The notes below the pieces were generated by a model that saw only the letters and a list, made by a program, of their open reading frames with translations, searched no databases and was not told where the DNA came from. A DNA stretch of 54,544 nucleotides from contig JAFSUD010000047.1 of NCBI GenBank assembly GCA_017445405.1, positions 1 through 54,544 of the forward strand, in the 5' to 3' direction. Both the position numbers and the translations under genes were made by a program. Below, one piece after another: positions 36,050-46,500 of this stretch (position 1 is the first letter of the stretch; the number at the start of each line of letters is the position of its first letter). This DNA comes from Synergistaceae bacterium. GTDB taxonomy: Bacteria > Synergistota > Synergistia > Synergistales > Aminobacteriaceae.

Positions 36050-37766
36050 TGTCGCCGTTCCCGAGATGGCTGCAGGAGTCCTCACGTACAGCATTGACGA
36101 GATGCTGCCTGCGGGAGCGAGAGTCATCGTCGAGATTCAGAAGCATCTTCACACGGGCTTTGTGATAGGCAGGACAGAGAAGGAGCTTGCACCTGACGTT
36201 GAGGTTAAGCCAGTCGCTGGAATCATTGACGAACGCCTCATGACTGACCCGGACATCTGGGACTTGGCCGTGTGGGCAGGGAGAGTCTGCATGTGCGGAG
36301 TGAATACTGCTTTGCGTGCGATACTTCCCAAGAATTACTACATGGGCGAGAAAATCAGTGCTCCTCCTGAACTCGTGAGGCCTCACACTAAGTTCACAGA
36401 GATTCACAGCTTTAACCCGTTTGACTCCGAGCGGGTTAATTTTTATCTCGCAGAACTCCAGACTCCAGAACGCACGCTGATACTCTTTCCGACGAGAGAA
36501 GCAGCAAAGGACTTCTACACATTGCTTCCTGAGGGGCTGAAGTCTGAGGCTGTGCTGTGGCCTTTCACGAAAACTTGGGAGGTCTGGCAGCATGTCAGCT
36601 CCAAGAGAGCAAGAATAGTTGTCGGTGCTCCGGGAGCTGTCTTTGCTCCGCTGTGCCCTGAGAAAATTATTGTTGAGCATGAAGCTGACACGAATTACTT
36701 TCTGCCCTACGGACTCAGAATCTCGGCCCGGAGTCTCGCAGGAAGGCGGGCAGCATTTCTCGGCTCGAGGCTCATACTCGGAGGACGCATTCCATCACTC
36801 AAGACCTACATGCGGACTCACACTCCCCAAGCAGACAAGCCCGACCGCAGAAATATCGTGCTTGCCGACATATACTCTTCACGCAAAGAAGAGAGCAGAG
36901 GCATTGACGGCAATATCCCCCTCACGTTCTCGCTAATCAGGAGGACATACACGGAACTTTTGCGCGGGCATAATGTAATGTGGATTCTGAACAGGCAGGG
37001 CGAATCTCAGGAAGTTTACTGCGAAGGGTGCGGGCATGTCATGAAGTGCGGGAAATGCGGAAGTGTCATGCGGAGTCTCAATGACGGCGGAATGCTGAAG
37101 TGCGGAGTCTGCGGAGCATTGCGTGAACTCCCTGCAGAATGTCCTGAATGCGGACGTAATTTCTTCAGAGGAAGAAGGCCCGGACTCGAGGCACTCGCAA
37201 AGATGATTGCTCCCTACTACCCGAAGGTTAAGCTCTTCACCAAAGGCTCGCGCAGGTCCAGCATGAAGGGACTCGTCCTCGCGACTCACAGAGGACTCGG
37301 GATTCTCGGCGACGTGAAGCCCTCGCTCGTTGCGTGGCTCGACTGGGACTCGGAACTCCGGGGCGGCGACTACGACTCGCGTTACCGTGCGTTCACGAGA
37401 CTCTGCGATAGCTACTACGCAGGACGTGAGCGGGACTCCGAGCGCAAAGTACTCGTGCAGTCCAGACGCTCCGGAAGAAAGCTCGCGGAGTTTTTTGCCT
37501 CAGGGTGGCAGCGTTTCATGGACGACGAACTGAGACAGCGCGAAGAGTTCATGATGCCTCCTTGCGGTTACATGATAGAGCTTGACAGTCGGGGTAAAAT
37601 ACCGCGTGAAGAAATCATAAATACTCTTGAGGATAACGGCCTCTTCGTGATGGATCCCGGAGACGATACACAGCCTTTCTATGTTAATGTGCAGTCTCTT
37701 GATGAAGTAAGGGGAATAATTGAGCCGTATTCTCACGGGCTGACAATCACAGTAAGGAGCGAATAA
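36033..37766 (+). CDS. priA: PriA-like primosomal protein lacking helicase motifs
   Basis: 577 aa, about 150-200 shorter than full PriA. The N-terminal DNA-binding region (VDVAVPEMAAGVLTYSID) and the zinc-binding block are kept (CEGCGHVMKCGKCGS, then CGVCGALRELPAECPECG). But where a Walker A GxTGSGKT should precede the LILFPTREAA strand the sequence runs straight through with no P-loop; the DEEH box reads VEHEAD; and the late motif (GTQMxxKGxDF) reads LATHRGLGIL. It is therefore probably a structural restart factor that cannot hydrolyse ATP. Start at 36033, within coaBC. The frame is intact, so this is not simple decay. Confidence 0.88.
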   Translation: MSSLVDVAVPEMAAGVLTYSIDEMLPAGARVIVEIQKHLHTGFVIGRTEKELAPDVEVKPVAGIIDERLMTDPDIWDLAVWAGRVCMCGVNTALRAILPKNYYMGEKISAPPELVRPHTKFTEIHSFNPFDSERVNFYLAELQTPERTLILFPTREAAKDFYTLLPEGLKSEAVLWPFTKTWEVWQHVSSKRARIVVGAPGAVFAPLCPEKIIVEHEADTNYFLPYGLRISARSLAGRRAAFLGSRLILGGRIPSLKTYMRTHTPQADKPDRRNIVLADIYSSRKEESRGIDGNIPLTFSLIRRTYTELLRGHNVMWILNRQGESQEVYCEGCGHVMKCGKCGSVMRSLNDGGMLKCGVCGALRELPAECPECGRNFFRGRRPGLEALAKMIAPYYPKVKLFTKGSRRSSMKGLVLATHRGLGILGDVKPSLVAWLDWDSELRGGDYDSRYRAFTRLCDSYYAGRERDSERKVLVQSRRSGRKLAEFFASGWQRFMDDELRQREEFMMPPCGYMIELDSRGKIPREEIINTLEDNGLFVMDPGDDTQPFYVNVQSLDEVRGIIEPYSHGLTITVRSE

Positions 37767-37768
37767 TC

Positions 37769-38239
37769 ATAGACACAGCTAAACTATCACGCGGTGCACT
37801 GATCGGAGCACTATACGCAGTCCTCACAATAACTCTTGCGCCTATATCATACGGGCCTGTGCAGTTCAGAGTCTCGGAAGCTCTGACTCTTCTGCCGTTC
37901 TACATGCCTGAAGCTATACCGGGACTATTTGCCGGATGCGTCTTCGCGAATTTCTTCGGAGGCTACGGGCTGCCTGATATGGTATTCGGGTCATTGGCAA
38001 CTCTCATTGCTGCTGTCCTCTCCAGAAAATCAGCGAACATCTGGCTCGCTGCATTGTGGCCGGTCGTCTCAAACATGCTCATAATAGGGACAATGCTTCA
38101 TATGCTCATCGGAGAGGAAGCTCCGTTAATAGCAGCATGTGTATATGTAGCACTTGGAGAAGCGGGAGCATGTTACATAGTCGGAGTGCCGCTGATGAAG
38201 ATTCTTGAACGCAGGAATATAATATCTCGGCTTAATTAG
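37769..38239 (+). CDS. queT: QueT-family queuosine-precursor transporter, non-canonical start
   Basis: ECF-type S component for a queuosine precursor. About 156 aa, five membrane helices; FRVSEALTLLPF and PEAIPGLFAGCVFANF are the family motifs. The first canonical start, GTG at 37859, would cut into the first helix. Conserved sequence DTAKLSRGALIGALY...LAPISYGPV continues upstream in frame, to a point where the only candidates are ATA/ATC codons (ATA at 37769) nine bases after AAGGAG, 2 bp after the priA stop. So it likely starts at AUA, or has mutated from ATG. No preQ1 riboswitch seen. Confidence 0.85.
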   Translation: MDTAKLSRGALIGALYAVLTITLAPISYGPVQFRVSEALTLLPFYMPEAIPGLFAGCVFANFFGGYGLPDMVFGSLATLIAAVLSRKSANIWLAALWPVVSNMLIIGTMLHMLIGEEAPLIAACVYVALGEAGACYIVGVPLMKILERRNIISRLN

Positions 38240-38319
38240 TAATCTTTACGTTTTTGTTAGCAGTTAGTGAATGTTAGAATGCAACACAAATTTTTTAGGG
38301 AAGGAACATTTTATCTCAG

Positions 38320-38778
38320 ATGAAGAAATTATTAATGCTCGTAGTAGTAGTATCAGTCCTTGCAGTATCAGCCTCAGCATTCGGCGCAGCAAAGAAGCCC
38401 GCCTCGACGGCATCCATACCCACCGCTGATTTTGTGGGCATAGTGGACAGAGGAGAGATCCTGAACAATCACCCCAGACTCGCACAGGTACGCCAGCAGT
38501 TAGCGAACATTGCCCGCCAGAAGGAGAACGAGGCAAAAGCTGCTGCCGACAAAGAGACTGACACAGCGAAGAAGGCTCAGGCAGTGCAGGCGAAGAGGAT
38601 GGAGCTTGCGCAGGAGGAGCAGAAGCTCATGGCCCCGATCTACAGGGATTGCGAGCAGGCGGTTCGTGAAGTTGCCGTGAAGAAGAAATTGACGCTCGTG
38701 CTTGACAAGTTCGTTGTTCTCATCGGCGGAATAGACATCACGCAGGACGTAATCCAGCAGTTGTCAAAGAGCAAATAG
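38320..38778 (+). CDS. OmpH/Skp-family periplasmic chaperone
   Basis: 152 aa. Signal peptide (KKLLMLVVVVSVLAVSASA) followed by FVGIVDRGEILNNHPRL, the usual start of OmpH, a long charged coiled coil (about 65-105) and the C-terminal beta segment KKLTLVLDKFVVLIGGIDIT. It would guard unfolded outer-membrane proteins and implies a diderm envelope. A stand-alone gene here; its usual bamA/lpxD partners are absent from the window. Confidence 0.92.
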   Translation: MKKLLMLVVVVSVLAVSASAFGAAKKPASTASIPTADFVGIVDRGEILNNHPRLAQVRQQLANIARQKENEAKAAADKETDTAKKAQAVQAKRMELAQEEQKLMAPIYRDCEQAVREVAVKKKLTLVLDKFVVLIGGIDITQDVIQQLSKSK

Positions 38779-38802
38779 CCTGATACTCACACACATAACC
38801 AG

Positions 38803-39999
38803 ATGCGTAAAATTATTGCGGTAATCGCAGCGGTTTTATGCCTGACGGTTTCGGAAACAAACTCGGCGTTCTGCGCTCAGCCTCATAGCTGGGAGTGGAA
38901 CGTTCTTGTTATTCCCCCCTCAGGCGGATGGGAGACTGACCCCGGAAAGTCAATCAGCACTGCGCTTTCTTGGTGCGAGCGGGAGATTTCCGAGAGCAGT
39001 TCAGGAGTCGGCGGGCATGATGTGAAGTTCCTGCGCGCCGAAGTCTCGGGAGATGTCGGATCATTTCAGGCGTTGGGGCTTCATTACGGCAGAGACACAA
39101 TAGCTGTGATGAGCTTTGCGGAGCTTCCGGAGCTTGACCGTGTGCTCGTATCTCGGATGGCAGGGCGTGATGTGCCTCTGATTCTTGCGGGAGGAGAGAG
39201 CGTCTTAATCGACAGGGGAGGCAGACCTGCAGCTAACATATTTGCGCTCGACCTGTTCAGGGATTACAGGGCTTCAGCGTTCACGGAATATGCGAGACGT
39301 ATTTATTCACGTGAGAAGCGGATAGCCTTAGCAGCGAGCAAGTTCACGGTGAATCAGGAGCGCGAGGCCAAGATTTGCTACGACCTCCTAGATAAGGCGG
39401 GATTTATGCCTATGCCGTATTGGGCGGATGCGTCGGTGAGGGACTCGTACTCGATGATGTCGGAGGAGATCGAGAGCTTCGAGGGAGAAGAGGCCGGAGT
39501 AGTTATCTCGTTCATGGGGAGCATGGCCTCACGGGAGATCTGGCGGAACTTCATGCGTCTGCGGAGCAACTGGAGGCTGTGGAACTGCGCAGCTCCGGAT
39601 AACACTTACCTTTCCTGCAGATGGATGGTCTTTGCGGATCAGAATATTATGCTGTCGAGTCAGGGAGGATTTCTTGAGACGAAGCGCATGTTATGGAGGA
39701 CGAGAGCACTTCAGGTTAATGACCCTGTAGCAGCGGGGAAGGCTATTGCGCTTTATGAGTGGCTGAAGAGGGCAGTAGAGCTTATGCCTCAGCCTGTGGA
39801 CGCTATGCCGAGAAATCAGCTTCTTGTGAATCTTGGCCGTGTTCAGGGTATACCTTTCGGAAATCAGGTGCTTAACATTGCGCCTAATCTGCACAGGCCT
39901 TCAGAACGTGATGCATATATTGTTGATGTCAGGGACAGAAAGTATTCATATCTTGACACTGTGAGAGTGAAGGGGCTTGCGTATGTTCCTGTTGAGTGA
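38803..39999 (+). CDS. Exported periplasmic-binding-protein-like protein
   Basis: 398 aa, not recognised by name. Signal peptide of about 25 residues (KKIIAVIAAVLCL-like, reading RKIIAVIAAVLCLTVSE). The rest has alternating strands and helices like a type-1 periplasmic binding fold: GVGGHDVKFLRAE, IAVMSFAELPELD, VPLILAGGE, EKRIALAASKFTVNQ, DKAGFMPMPYWAD, all matching the branched-chain amino-acid receptor pattern. No permease genes are nearby, so the ligand and partner are unknown. 24 bp after the OmpH gene. Confidence 0.75.
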   Translation: MRKIIAVIAAVLCLTVSETNSAFCAQPHSWEWNVLVIPPSGGWETDPGKSISTALSWCEREISESSSGVGGHDVKFLRAEVSGDVGSFQALGLHYGRDTIAVMSFAELPELDRVLVSRMAGRDVPLILAGGESVLIDRGGRPAANIFALDLFRDYRASAFTEYARRIYSREKRIALAASKFTVNQEREAKICYDLLDKAGFMPMPYWADASVRDSYSMMSEEIESFEGEEAGVVISFMGSMASREIWRNFMRLRSNWRLWNCAAPDNTYLSCRWMVFADQNIMLSSQGGFLETKRMLWRTRALQVNDPVAAGKAIALYEWLKRAVELMPQPVDAMPRNQLLVNLGRVQGIPFGNQVLNIAPNLHRPSERDAYIVDVRDRKYSYLDTVRVKGLAYVPVE

Positions 40000-40011
40000 G
40001 GAGGAATGATG

Positions 40012-40275
40012 ATGACTTACAGAATGAGAGAAGCTAGGCTGATTTTTGCTGCCGTTGTGATGACAATTATTGCTGTGCCTGCTGTGTCGCTGGGGCTTCC
40101 TGTCGCTTTAGTGATTGCTGTGATAGGGATAGTCGGCCGGATTCTGCATTTGGGGATAATAAGGACTCTGACGGATAAGGTACTCGGAGGAATGATATTC
40201 TGTCTTGAGGCGATGAGCAGAGCACTTAATGCATTAGCTGCAGAGATGGAGGCTCTGAAGAAAGAGAAACCTTGA
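40012..40275 (+). CDS. Small membrane protein
   Basis: 87 aa, unrecognised. Two hydrophobic stretches at about 9-50, then an amphipathic helix (ALNALAAEMEALKKEK). Three ATGs follow each other; I use the third (40012), seven bases from GAGGAGG. It resembles the next gene in layout. Confidence 0.7.
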   Translation: MTYRMREARLIFAAVVMTIIAVPAVSLGLPVALVIAVIGIVGRILHLGIIRTLTDKVLGGMIFCLEAMSRALNALAAEMEALKKEKP

Positions 40276-40287
40276 GGAGAAATGAAT

Positions 40288-40554
40288 ATGCTTATGATGA
40301 AGAAGATTCAGGCACTTGCTGAAACGGTGTTATGGCTTGCTGTAGTGGTGCTGATGATATGCGTGTGTCTGCCCATAGGTGCGGGGCTTACGTTTGCAGG
40401 AATGCTCTTCAGGCTTGTGCATGTAAATTTTGTGTCGGAGATTGCCAGAAGGTTCATGAACATGATAGTAGTGTTTGTGAAGTTTGTTACCCGTAGGATA
40501 AGGCAGCGTACACAGGAGATTCAGGCATTGAGGGCGAAAAATGATATACAGTGA
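40288..40554 (+). CDS. Small membrane protein, similar layout
   Basis: 88 aa, unrecognised. Hydrophobic pair at about 10-45 followed by a basic amphipathic helix (VTRRIRQRTQEIQALRAK). Start at 40288, eight bases from AGGAG; an ATG at 40282 is two bases from it. Size, topology and position next to the gene at 40012 suggest an old duplication, although sequence identity is slight. Overlaps the HD gene by 14 bp. Confidence 0.7.
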   Translation: MLMMKKIQALAETVLWLAVVVLMICVCLPIGAGLTFAGMLFRLVHVNFVSEIARRFMNMIVVFVKFVTRRIRQRTQEIQALRAKNDIQ

Positions 40555-40975
40555 GCTTGTGAATAAGGCAATAGATATTGCGTATGAGGCTCATCACGGG
40601 CAGAAGGACAAGGCAGGGAGGCCGTATATAGTTCATGTGCTGCATGTTGCTGAACAGATGGATGATGAGTATTCGGCGTGTGCTGCACTGCTTCATGACA
40701 CTCTGGAGGATACGGAGCTGAAGGCGGAAGTTCTGGAGAGAATTTTTCCGCGTGAAGTTGTTGATGCTGTGAAGGTGCTGACTCACGACGGAGCGACAGA
40801 CTACATGAGCTATGTGCGTGAGGTTCGCAGGAATCCTATTGCGCGGAAGGTGAAGATTGCAGACCTCGAACACAATCTTGATGTATCACGTTTTGCGGGA
40901 ACTGGGGGGGAGCAGTCCGTGAGACCTTCAGCAAAGTACATGAATGCACTAGAAATTCTGAGGAGGGGTGATTAG
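40541..40975 (+). CDS. HD-domain hydrolase of the SpoT/Mesh1 type
   Basis: 144 aa, a single HD domain. AIDIAYEAHHGQKDKAGRPYIVH gives the first His; HVLHVAEQM, ALLHDTLEDT (HD pair and following ED) and KIADLEHNL complete the set. This matches the stand-alone (p)ppGpp hydrolase / Mesh1-like family, without synthetase or regulatory domains. Activity on (p)ppGpp is an inference from the family; such proteins may also act on NADPH. Confidence 0.85.
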   Translation: MIYSELVNKAIDIAYEAHHGQKDKAGRPYIVHVLHVAEQMDDEYSACAALLHDTLEDTELKAEVLERIFPREVVDAVKVLTHDGATDYMSYVREVRRNPIARKVKIADLEHNLDVSRFAGTGGEQSVRPSAKYMNALEILRRGD

Positions 40976-41068
40976 CGCAATAATCTTAACGTGGTGAAGG
41001 GAGCAGTCTTGACGGAGGGCTAGGAAGCACATGAAGACACTTAAAATCTTAAGCAGGAGTGATGATTT

Positions 41069-43459
41069 ATGAAGCGATTAATAGTTATTGTTGCAGTATG
41101 TTTAGCGTTGTTTGCGGGAGCTGCCTCAGGTGCGGACTTCAAAGCTGCATTAAAGAAGGCTGAACGCGGAGATGCTGATGCGCAGTGTGAAGTAGGCTTA
41201 ATGTATCTCAAGGGCGACGGAGTGAAGCAGGATTACAGGAAAGGCCGTGAGTGGTACGAGAAGGCTGCAGAACAGAATCACCCGAAGGCATATTACAATC
41301 TAGGCGTGATTTACGCTCAGGGACTCGGTGTCAAGATTGACTACGACAAAGCCCGTGAATACTGGGAGAAATCAGCCGCACAGAACTACGTGAACTCAAT
41401 CTACAACATCGGCGTGATGTACGAGAACGGACACGGTGTCAAGAAGGACTACGTGAAAGCGCGTGAGTGGTACGAGAGAGCAGCAGAGCAGAATTTTGCT
41501 GACGCACTCTTCCGTCTAGGAGATTTTTATGCGTTCGGAGATGGAGTCAAGATTGACTACGAGAAAGCCCGCATGTACTACGAGAGAGCCGCAGAACAGA
41601 ATCACGCTATTGCACTCTACAATCTTGGCTACATGTATGAACATGGAAAAGGTGTAAAGCAGGACTACAGGAAGGCCAAGCAGTATTACGAGAAAGCAGC
41701 AGCACAGAATCATGCGAGTGCCCTGAACAATCTCGGCATCATGTACCGCTATGGACGTGGCGTTAAGCAGGACTACAAGAAAGCGGTGAAATACTATGAG
41801 AAGGCCGTTGCTCTGAACAGTGATTCAGCATTCTACAATCTCGGGATAATGTACCAGAGAGGCTATGGTGTCAAGCAGGATTACAAGAAGGCTCGTGAAC
41901 TGTACGAGAAAGCTGCTGCCAAGAACGACGCAAAAGCTATCTATAATCTCGGCTGCATGTACTATGACGGTCAGGGTGTCAGGCGGGACTTCAAGAAAGC
42001 TGTCGAATACTACGAGAAGGCCGCTGCTCTCGGCGACAGTTCAGCACTCTACAATTTAGGCTTCATGTATCATCAGGGCATAGGCGTAACACAGGACTAC
42101 GTGAAAGCCAGAGAATACTACGAGAAATCTGCCGCTATGAACAACTCAAGTGCATTCACAAATCTCGGCATACTCTATCAAGACGGACTCGGAGTCGCAC
42201 AGGACTACGCGAAAGCCCGCGAAATGTACGAGAAGGGAGCATCTCTGAATGACGACGTAGCCATCTACAACATCGGCGTGATGTACGAGCAGGGATATGG
42301 TGTCGCGAAGGATTACGCTAAGGCTGCTGAATATTACGAGAAGGCCGCTGCTCTGAACAATGCTAGTGCGCTGAATAATCTTGGTGTTCTGTACGAAAAC
42401 GGGTACGGCGTAAAGCAGGATTACAAGAAGGCTCGTGAACTATACGAGAAAGCTGTTGCTATGAGTGATGAGGGAGCTGCATACAACAATCTCGGACTGA
42501 TGTATGATTTGGGACTAGGTGTAGAGCAAGACTACAAGAAGGCCATAGAGTTATACGAGAAGGCAGCAGCAAATGGCAGTGTGAAGGCGTTCAACAATCT
42601 CGGCACAATGTACGAGCAGGGAACAGGAGTCTACCATGACTACAAGAAGGCTCGCAAATTGTACGAGCAGGGGGCGGAACAGGGCGACGATTACAGCATG
42701 ATGAGTCTCGGGCGCATATACGAAAACGGTCTTGGCATTAAGGCGGACATGAAGAAGGCACTGAGGTTCTACCAGCGAGCGTCAGCAAACGGCAACGCAC
42801 AGGCTAAGAAGGCTCTCGCAAGACTGAAAGCTCCGCAGGATAATACAGCCCTTCCCACTAGGAAAACTCCTCAGCAGAGTTCATCAGCAGAAGGACTCAC
42901 AGCGATACACCAAGATGTGAATGTGATTGACAAGCCCAGAGTAGCGGTATTAGCTTTCGAGGACAGGAGTGAGGAAGGCAATGCGCCCGCTGCAGCAATC
43001 AGGGACATGATGACGACGGAGCTGTTCAAAGCCGGGCTGTTCAGGCTGCTTGACCGTGAACACATTGATGATGTCATAAGGGAACAGAAGCTCGGGCAGT
43101 CGGGACTCGTGGATCCGTCAACTGCTCCCAAAATCGGCAGAATAGCCGGTGCACAGTACATAATCAGCGGCTCAGTTACTCTCTGCTACTACAGCGAGAA
43201 GGCATCAGGCTTCATGATTCCGATTCTGGGGAGTTCAGCTAAGGCCAAGACAGCATACGTAGTTCTTGACATCAAGATATCTGATGTTGAGACGAACGAG
43301 ATAGTTTATGCGTCTGACCAGGCAGGGGATGCGACGAACAAGGAGAGGAAATCTACCGGAAGTGCGAGCAAGATAGCCGGCGGTCTTATCAATCAGGCAC
43401 TCCGCAACGCTGTAGGGAAGCATGTATCAGCAATGAAGGGGCTTACTCTGGATATTTGA
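41069..43459 (+). CDS. Exported Sel1-repeat protein with C-terminal CsgG-like domain
   Basis: 796 aa. Signal peptide to about residue 22 (FAGAASGA). Fifteen 36-residue Sel1 repeats with the unit YNLGxMYxxGxGVKxDYxKAxxYYEKAA fill residues 30-590. After a Gln/Thr/Ser linker, residues about 630-796 form a CsgG-like domain (PRVAVLAFEDRSEE, FRLLDREHIDDVI, GRIAGAQYIISGSV). CsgG-like domains act at the outer membrane or as lipoprotein secretion accessories; here no lipobox is seen. The Sel1 part would bind partners. Terminator follows. Confidence 0.9.
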   Translation: MKRLIVIVAVCLALFAGAASGADFKAALKKAERGDADAQCEVGLMYLKGDGVKQDYRKGREWYEKAAEQNHPKAYYNLGVIYAQGLGVKIDYDKAREYWEKSAAQNYVNSIYNIGVMYENGHGVKKDYVKAREWYERAAEQNFADALFRLGDFYAFGDGVKIDYEKARMYYERAAEQNHAIALYNLGYMYEHGKGVKQDYRKAKQYYEKAAAQNHASALNNLGIMYRYGRGVKQDYKKAVKYYEKAVALNSDSAFYNLGIMYQRGYGVKQDYKKARELYEKAAAKNDAKAIYNLGCMYYDGQGVRRDFKKAVEYYEKAAALGDSSALYNLGFMYHQGIGVTQDYVKAREYYEKSAAMNNSSAFTNLGILYQDGLGVAQDYAKAREMYEKGASLNDDVAIYNIGVMYEQGYGVAKDYAKAAEYYEKAAALNNASALNNLGVLYENGYGVKQDYKKARELYEKAVAMSDEGAAYNNLGLMYDLGLGVEQDYKKAIELYEKAAANGSVKAFNNLGTMYEQGTGVYHDYKKARKLYEQGAEQGDDYSMMSLGRIYENGLGIKADMKKALRFYQRASANGNAQAKKALARLKAPQDNTALPTRKTPQQSSSAEGLTAIHQDVNVIDKPRVAVLAFEDRSEEGNAPAAAIRDMMTTELFKAGLFRLLDREHIDDVIREQKLGQSGLVDPSTAPKIGRIAGAQYIISGSVTLCYYSEKASGFMIPILGSSAKAKTAYVVLDIKISDVETNEIVYASDQAGDATNKERKSTGSASKIAGGLINQALRNAVGKHVSAMKGLTLDI

Positions 43460-43471
43460 CAGTTGAAGAAT

Positions 43472-43502
43472 AAGGGGGACTATCAAACAGCCCCCCTTTT
43501 TT
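43472..43502 (+). terminator. Terminator of the Sel1-CsgG gene
   Basis: AAGGGGG (43472-43478) pairs with CCCCCTT (43492-43498) and TTTTTT follows, ending just before the stop of the convergent RND gene. Confidence 0.85.
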
Positions 43503-43503
43503 G

Positions 43504-46500
43504 TTACTCGTCTTCGTCGTCCTCCGGCTCGGGGCAGGGCACGTTATACGCAATAGCTGTCAGCACAGGAATCACAAGCAGAGTAAGTATCGTGCTCACA
43601 GTCAATCCCGCCATAATAGTTACTGCCATAGGCCCGAACATCACATCCCAAATCAGCGGAATCATCCCCAGCACCGTAGTTAGTGCCGACATTGCTACAG
43701 GCCTCAATCTTGACACACCGTCCTCAACAATTGCCTCGTACTTGTCCCGTCCTGCCGCAAAATCCGCACTCACCTGATCCAGCAGCACTATGGAGTTCTT
43801 CGCGAGCATTCCCACAAGAGACAGCAGCCCCACGATCGCTAGGAAGCTCACATCCATTCCCATAACCCATAATCCCAGAACTATACCTATCAGGATTAAC
43901 GGAAGCGAAATGAAGATTATCATTGTCTGCCGGAAGCCGTTAAACAGGAAAATCATGATGATGAACATTATCATTATCGCCGGAGGAAACGCTACGGCCA
44001 TGCCATCCATAGCCTCGTCGTCCTCTTCCTTCTCGCCTCCCCATTCAATATGGTAGCCGAACGGAAGCCTCAGTGCCTCAATCTCCGGCGTAATCCTCTC
44101 AAGCATAGCGTCAGCATTCATCCCGAACTTCACTTCGCTCTTGGCCGTTATCATTCTGCTTCTGTCCCTGCGGATTATTATGTTGTCTTCAAACTTTGTT
44201 TCAAGGCTCGAGAACACCGTCCCCAGCGGAACGGACTTCCCTGCGGCAGGTGCCCACACAGGCAGCGACGAGAGAATATCTATCCTGTTGCGTTCTTCGG
44301 GGGTGAAGGCTGCAAGTATGGCTAATGATTTGTCGCCGTCCAGGAACTCACCGACTGCTGCACCCGTAGTTGCCGTGAGTATAGCCTGATTGACTGCAGG
44401 TCGGGTAAGGCCGAGACTCTGCATCTGATCCTTGAAGATTACGGGATGTATAACTTCCACAGGTTCACGCCAGTCCGTGCGTATGAACTGGCTCGCAGGA
44501 TCTTTCTCCATTATCGCCATGACCTGACCCGCAAGCCTCCTCAATTCCGCAGGGTCAGAGCCGTAAATTCTCAGGCCTATTTTCTCTTCAGCATCACCAC
44601 CGCGCGCAAACAGCTTGCAGTTTCCCTGAAGTTCAGGCAGTCCGTCAATATATGCCTGTGTGTCCAGCAGTGAAGGCCGCGTAAATTTTCCGTCCTCCGT
44701 CTCAACAAGAAGCTGCGAAAATGCTGTGTCGTCTTCCGGCGGATTGTAGGTCAATGTGAATCTCAGGCCCCCTCCTCCTATGAACTGCGTAATATTCTTT
44801 ACGCCGGGCTGGGCTTGTATGTGGGCAGCTAGTTTCTGCGTGATTTCTTCCTGAGCGTTCAGCGACGTACCTTCGGGCGAATACAGGTCGACGGTGTAGT
44901 ACACAGTGTCATTGTCGGGGAAAAACGACGTGGGCATCTCCCAGAACACCATCATTGAGAACACGAACACCGCAATGACAAGTGCCAGAACTGTGAATCT
45001 GTTACGCAGGCACAGCTCAAGAAATGCCCTGTACGCACGGAACAAGAACCCATCATACGGATCTCCCTCCTGCTTCGAGGGCTTCAGCATGACTTTCCCC
45101 AGTGCAGGGGCAGCGATTAATGCGGCAAACCAGCTCAGCATCATTGAGATTGCGACGACCTGAAAGAGGCTCTGCAGGTATTCGCCTGTCTGTGTCTTCG
45201 AGAGTCCTGCAGGTACGAATGCAAGCACCGCAATGAATGTTCCGCCGAGCATCGCCCATATCGAGCCGTTCACCGAGTCAGAGGCTGCATCCTCTATAGT
45301 CATTCCGCGCTCGACACCGACGAGCATTCCCTCAGCGACGACTATGCCGTTATCGACCAGAGACCCCAGCGCAATAATCAGTGCAGCCAGCGAGACAATC
45401 TGCAATGTTATTCCTGTCTGGTTCATGATGAGGAACGTACCCGCAACCGTAATCAGCAGCACAAGCCCGATGATTAATCCCGAACGCAGCCCCATGAAGA
45501 TTAGCAGCACGCCCACGACGATAGCCAAGCTCTCAATCAGATTGATGATGAAGTCGCTGATGGACTTTATGACCTGGTCGGACTGCATGTATATCGGGGT
45601 CAGCTCAATTCCTACAGGCCGGAATGCCTCTAACTCCTTCAGCCTTGCCGAGACTGCACGCCCCATGTTCACGACGTTTCCGCCCTCAACAGTGGAGATG
45701 CCGATTGCGAGCGCGGGTCTGCCGTTGAACTTCAGCTTGAAGTCCTGCGGTTCGGCGTAATCCCTTCTTACTGTCGCGACATCGCGGAGACGGGTCAAGT
45801 TCCCTCCGGCACTGCCTATCACCAAGTTTGCGATGTCATCAACAGAGAGTATTGCGCTTGTCGGGGAGACGCGTATATACCTGCTGCCCAGAGTTATGCT
45901 GCCGGTCTCGGATAAAGTGTTCTGCTGGTTGAGCACTCCGAAGATTTCTTCAGGGGATATTCCGAGCGCGGACATACGGGAGGCCGAGAACTCGATATAG
46001 ATTGCTTCAGTCTGCTCGCCGAGAATCTCTACTCTCGCAACCTCATTGACAAGCACGAGGTTCTTCTTGAGGAAGTCTGCGTAATCGTACAGTTCCTTCA
46101 TCGTGTAGCCGTCGCCCACCAGCGCGTAGTACTGCCCGTAAACTTCCCCGAAATCGTTGTTGACCAGCACAGTTACTCCTGAAGGCATGTATACCTGCTC
46201 GTCGTTGACCTTCTGGCGGAGCTTGTCCCACACCTGCGGAAGCTCTGCTGAGGAGTATTCGTCCTTAATGTCAACGTAGATTACTGCAAGGCCGGGCGTT
46301 GAACGCGAGCGTATGATGTCGACCTCGCCCATAGCTTGGATTGCGTCTTCGAGGCGGGCGGTAACTTCCTGTTCGACCTCGTAAGCACTCGCTCCCGGAT
46401 ACACTGCGGAGACTACAGCAGTCTTGATTGTGAACGACGGATCCTCGAGCTTGCCGATCTCGAAATAGGCCATCACTCCGCCTACGAGAGTCAGCAGGCA

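Noticed and set aside
37767..37860. preQ1 riboswitch before queT
   Set aside because: No space for one: the priA stop is 2 bp upstream of the inferred start.
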